DNA from: an uncultured Verrucomicrobiae bacterium
GTDB lineage: Bacteria > Verrucomicrobiota > Verrucomicrobiia > Verrucomicrobiales > DEV007
Length of the DNA: 6,334 bases
Reading direction: 5' to 3'
Assembly: GCA_937898895.1 (NCBI GenBank)
Contig: CALDKL010000063.1
Coordinates: forward strand, 1-6,334
Shown: positions 5,336-6,334 of the stretch, piece by piece
How the letters are laid out: each line of letters starts with the position of its first letter
Position numbering within the stretch: position 1 is the first letter of the stretch
Notes under the pieces: generated by a model
The model's input: only the letters and a program-made list of their open reading frames with translations
The model's database searches: none
What the model was told of the DNA's origin: nothing
Translations under genes and position numbers: made by a program

Positions 5336-6328
5336 ATGGCACGATCAGGAAAAGCGGCTCTGGGTTTCGGCCTGTTGCTCATCTGGGGTTTTGGGGTGTG
5401 GCTGGTTTTCCGGTCGGTTGTTCCCACTCCCGAGGAAAAATATGCGGATTGGCTCGCGGCAAGGCTGCGCGGAGGGGTAGCTGTTAGCCGGGTAGAAATG
5501 TGGGTGAATCGATTCGGCATCGCCTATTTTGCCAACGCGCGACGGGAGAGGGATCTGCGGTTCACTATGGAGCTGATGGAACATGCCGATTATTCGGTCG
5601 CCGTCGCCTCATGGATGGATTCGACGAGAGGGATCACGGCGAGATTTCAACCCACCTGGCCTCACGTGCGGAAGTCCCTGGAGGAAATGACGGGCGGCAA
5701 CGATCCGGCCCGTTTGGAGGCAGCCTTTTCGCGGGCGGATGTGGCCGGGTTCGCCACGTGGGATCGCACGATCGCGAGAAGCGCCCGCATGAGCGGTGCC
5801 TTGGACGAACTGGCTCTGATCGTGAGGGCCTTGCGGGATTTTGAGCAGGCTCATCAGCCGGGCTCGCATCGGATGGAGTCACTCCAGCGACTCTCCGAAC
5901 TCTACGCCCTGACACCCGCCGATTTCGCGCGGGCCCTGGTGGAGGAAACCGATCCCGCGGCGGAGGCGCTTCTTAATCTTGTGATGGGAGACCTTGGCGG
6001 CACTCCGGGACATGCCTATGGAGCCTTGCTGTCCGAATGGAAAACAGGTGGGTTCCCGGAGGCAGATTGGGGAATGCCAGCCTCAATCCTGGAGGATGCG
6101 CGGGTCGGATCTTTCAGGATTGGGGTTTTTACCTGGCTCGCCCTTGGAAAAGAGAGCGAGCAATGGCGAAAGCATCATTGTGCGATGATCGGCGATCTGC
6201 TGGAGGAATTCATGCGAGCCGAGCCGGATTTCGCCCGGCAATGTGCCACCGGGTTGGTGCGCGAAATCACCAAGGATGGAGCGGATCTGGCGTCCGATTG
6301 GAAATTTGTCACTGGGATCCTTCTCTAG
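5336..6328 (+). CDS. single-pass membrane protein of unknown function
   Basis: This is a 330-residue protein starting at ATG 5336 and ending at TAG 6326-6328. I do not recognise the family. A short basic N-terminus (MARSGK) is followed by one hydrophobic segment at about residues 8-26 (ALGFGLLLIWGFGVWLVF). The positive-inside rule then puts the rest outside the cytoplasm, most likely in the periplasm as an uncleaved signal anchor. The remainder, about residues 30-330, looks mainly helical and slightly acidic. It has many Trp and Met residues and only two cysteines (C282, C303), and no catalytic motif, lipobox or cell-wall anchor. Helical-repeat-like stretches such as LEAAFSRADVAGFATWDRT and ESLQRLSELYALTPADFARA suggest a scaffold or binding role, but that is speculation. 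The frame stays open upstream to a GTG at 5090; that extension has no protein-like character and would place the membrane segment internally. No Shine-Dalgarno sequence precedes the ATG. Confidence 0.75.
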   Translation: MARSGKAALGFGLLLIWGFGVWLVFRSVVPTPEEKYADWLAARLRGGVAVSRVEMWVNRFGIAYFANARRERDLRFTMELMEHADYSVAVASWMDSTRGITARFQPTWPHVRKSLEEMTGGNDPARLEAAFSRADVAGFATWDRTIARSARMSGALDELALIVRALRDFEQAHQPGSHRMESLQRLSELYALTPADFARALVEETDPAAEALLNLVMGDLGGTPGHAYGALLSEWKTGGFPEADWGMPASILEDARVGSFRIGVFTWLALGKESEQWRKHHCAMIGDLLEEFMRAEPDFARQCATGLVREITKDGADLASDWKFVTGILL

Positions 6329-6334
6329 AAAATT

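Overview
The window looks like chromosomal DNA of a high-GC, Gram-negative-type bacterium. My best guess is the Planctomycetota/Verrucomicrobiota side. The guess rests on the gene types (a Gfo/Idh/MocA oxidoreductase paired with an aminotransferase, and an RRM protein with long Arg-rich tails) and on the lack of a Shine-Dalgarno sequence before any of the five genes. No rRNA or other taxonomic marker is present, so this is inference only. No transposase, phage gene, CRISPR array or tRNA was seen.

Left part (1-3347): a two-gene minus-strand operon and its probable regulator. A Gfo/Idh/MocA-type NAD(P)-dependent oxidoreductase (2534 down to 1251) is followed after 39 bp by a class III PLP aminotransferase (1211 down past the window edge). 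Facing away from them is a GntR/FCD regulator (2634-3347). The 99-bp divergent gap holds a perfect TTGACA -35 box for the operon and two tandem operator-like sites 19 bp apart. The better site covers the operon's -10 box. The simplest model is that the FCD regulator represses the operon, and perhaps itself, until a small-molecule effector is present. The oxidoreductase and aminotransferase could then act in sequence on a sugar-like, cyclitol or amino-acid substrate (oxidation to a ketone, then transamination, or the reverse). The substrate cannot be read from the sequence.

Middle part (3355-4476, minus): an unusual two-RRM RNA-binding protein with an Arg/Ser/Gly/Asn-rich N-terminus and an Arg/Glu/Gly-repeat linker. 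It is convergent with the regulator, with 7 bp between the stop codons.

Right part (4477-6334): an 859-bp stretch with no convincing gene. It holds a 180-bp nearly symmetrical inverted repeat (4626-4805) that could be a MITE-like element or a structured RNA, a G-rich hairpin, a 17-bp perfect palindrome, and a sigma70-like promoter. The promoter serves the last gene (5336-6328), a 330-residue single-pass membrane protein of unknown function. The inverted repeat and the divergent operator are the signals most worth following up.
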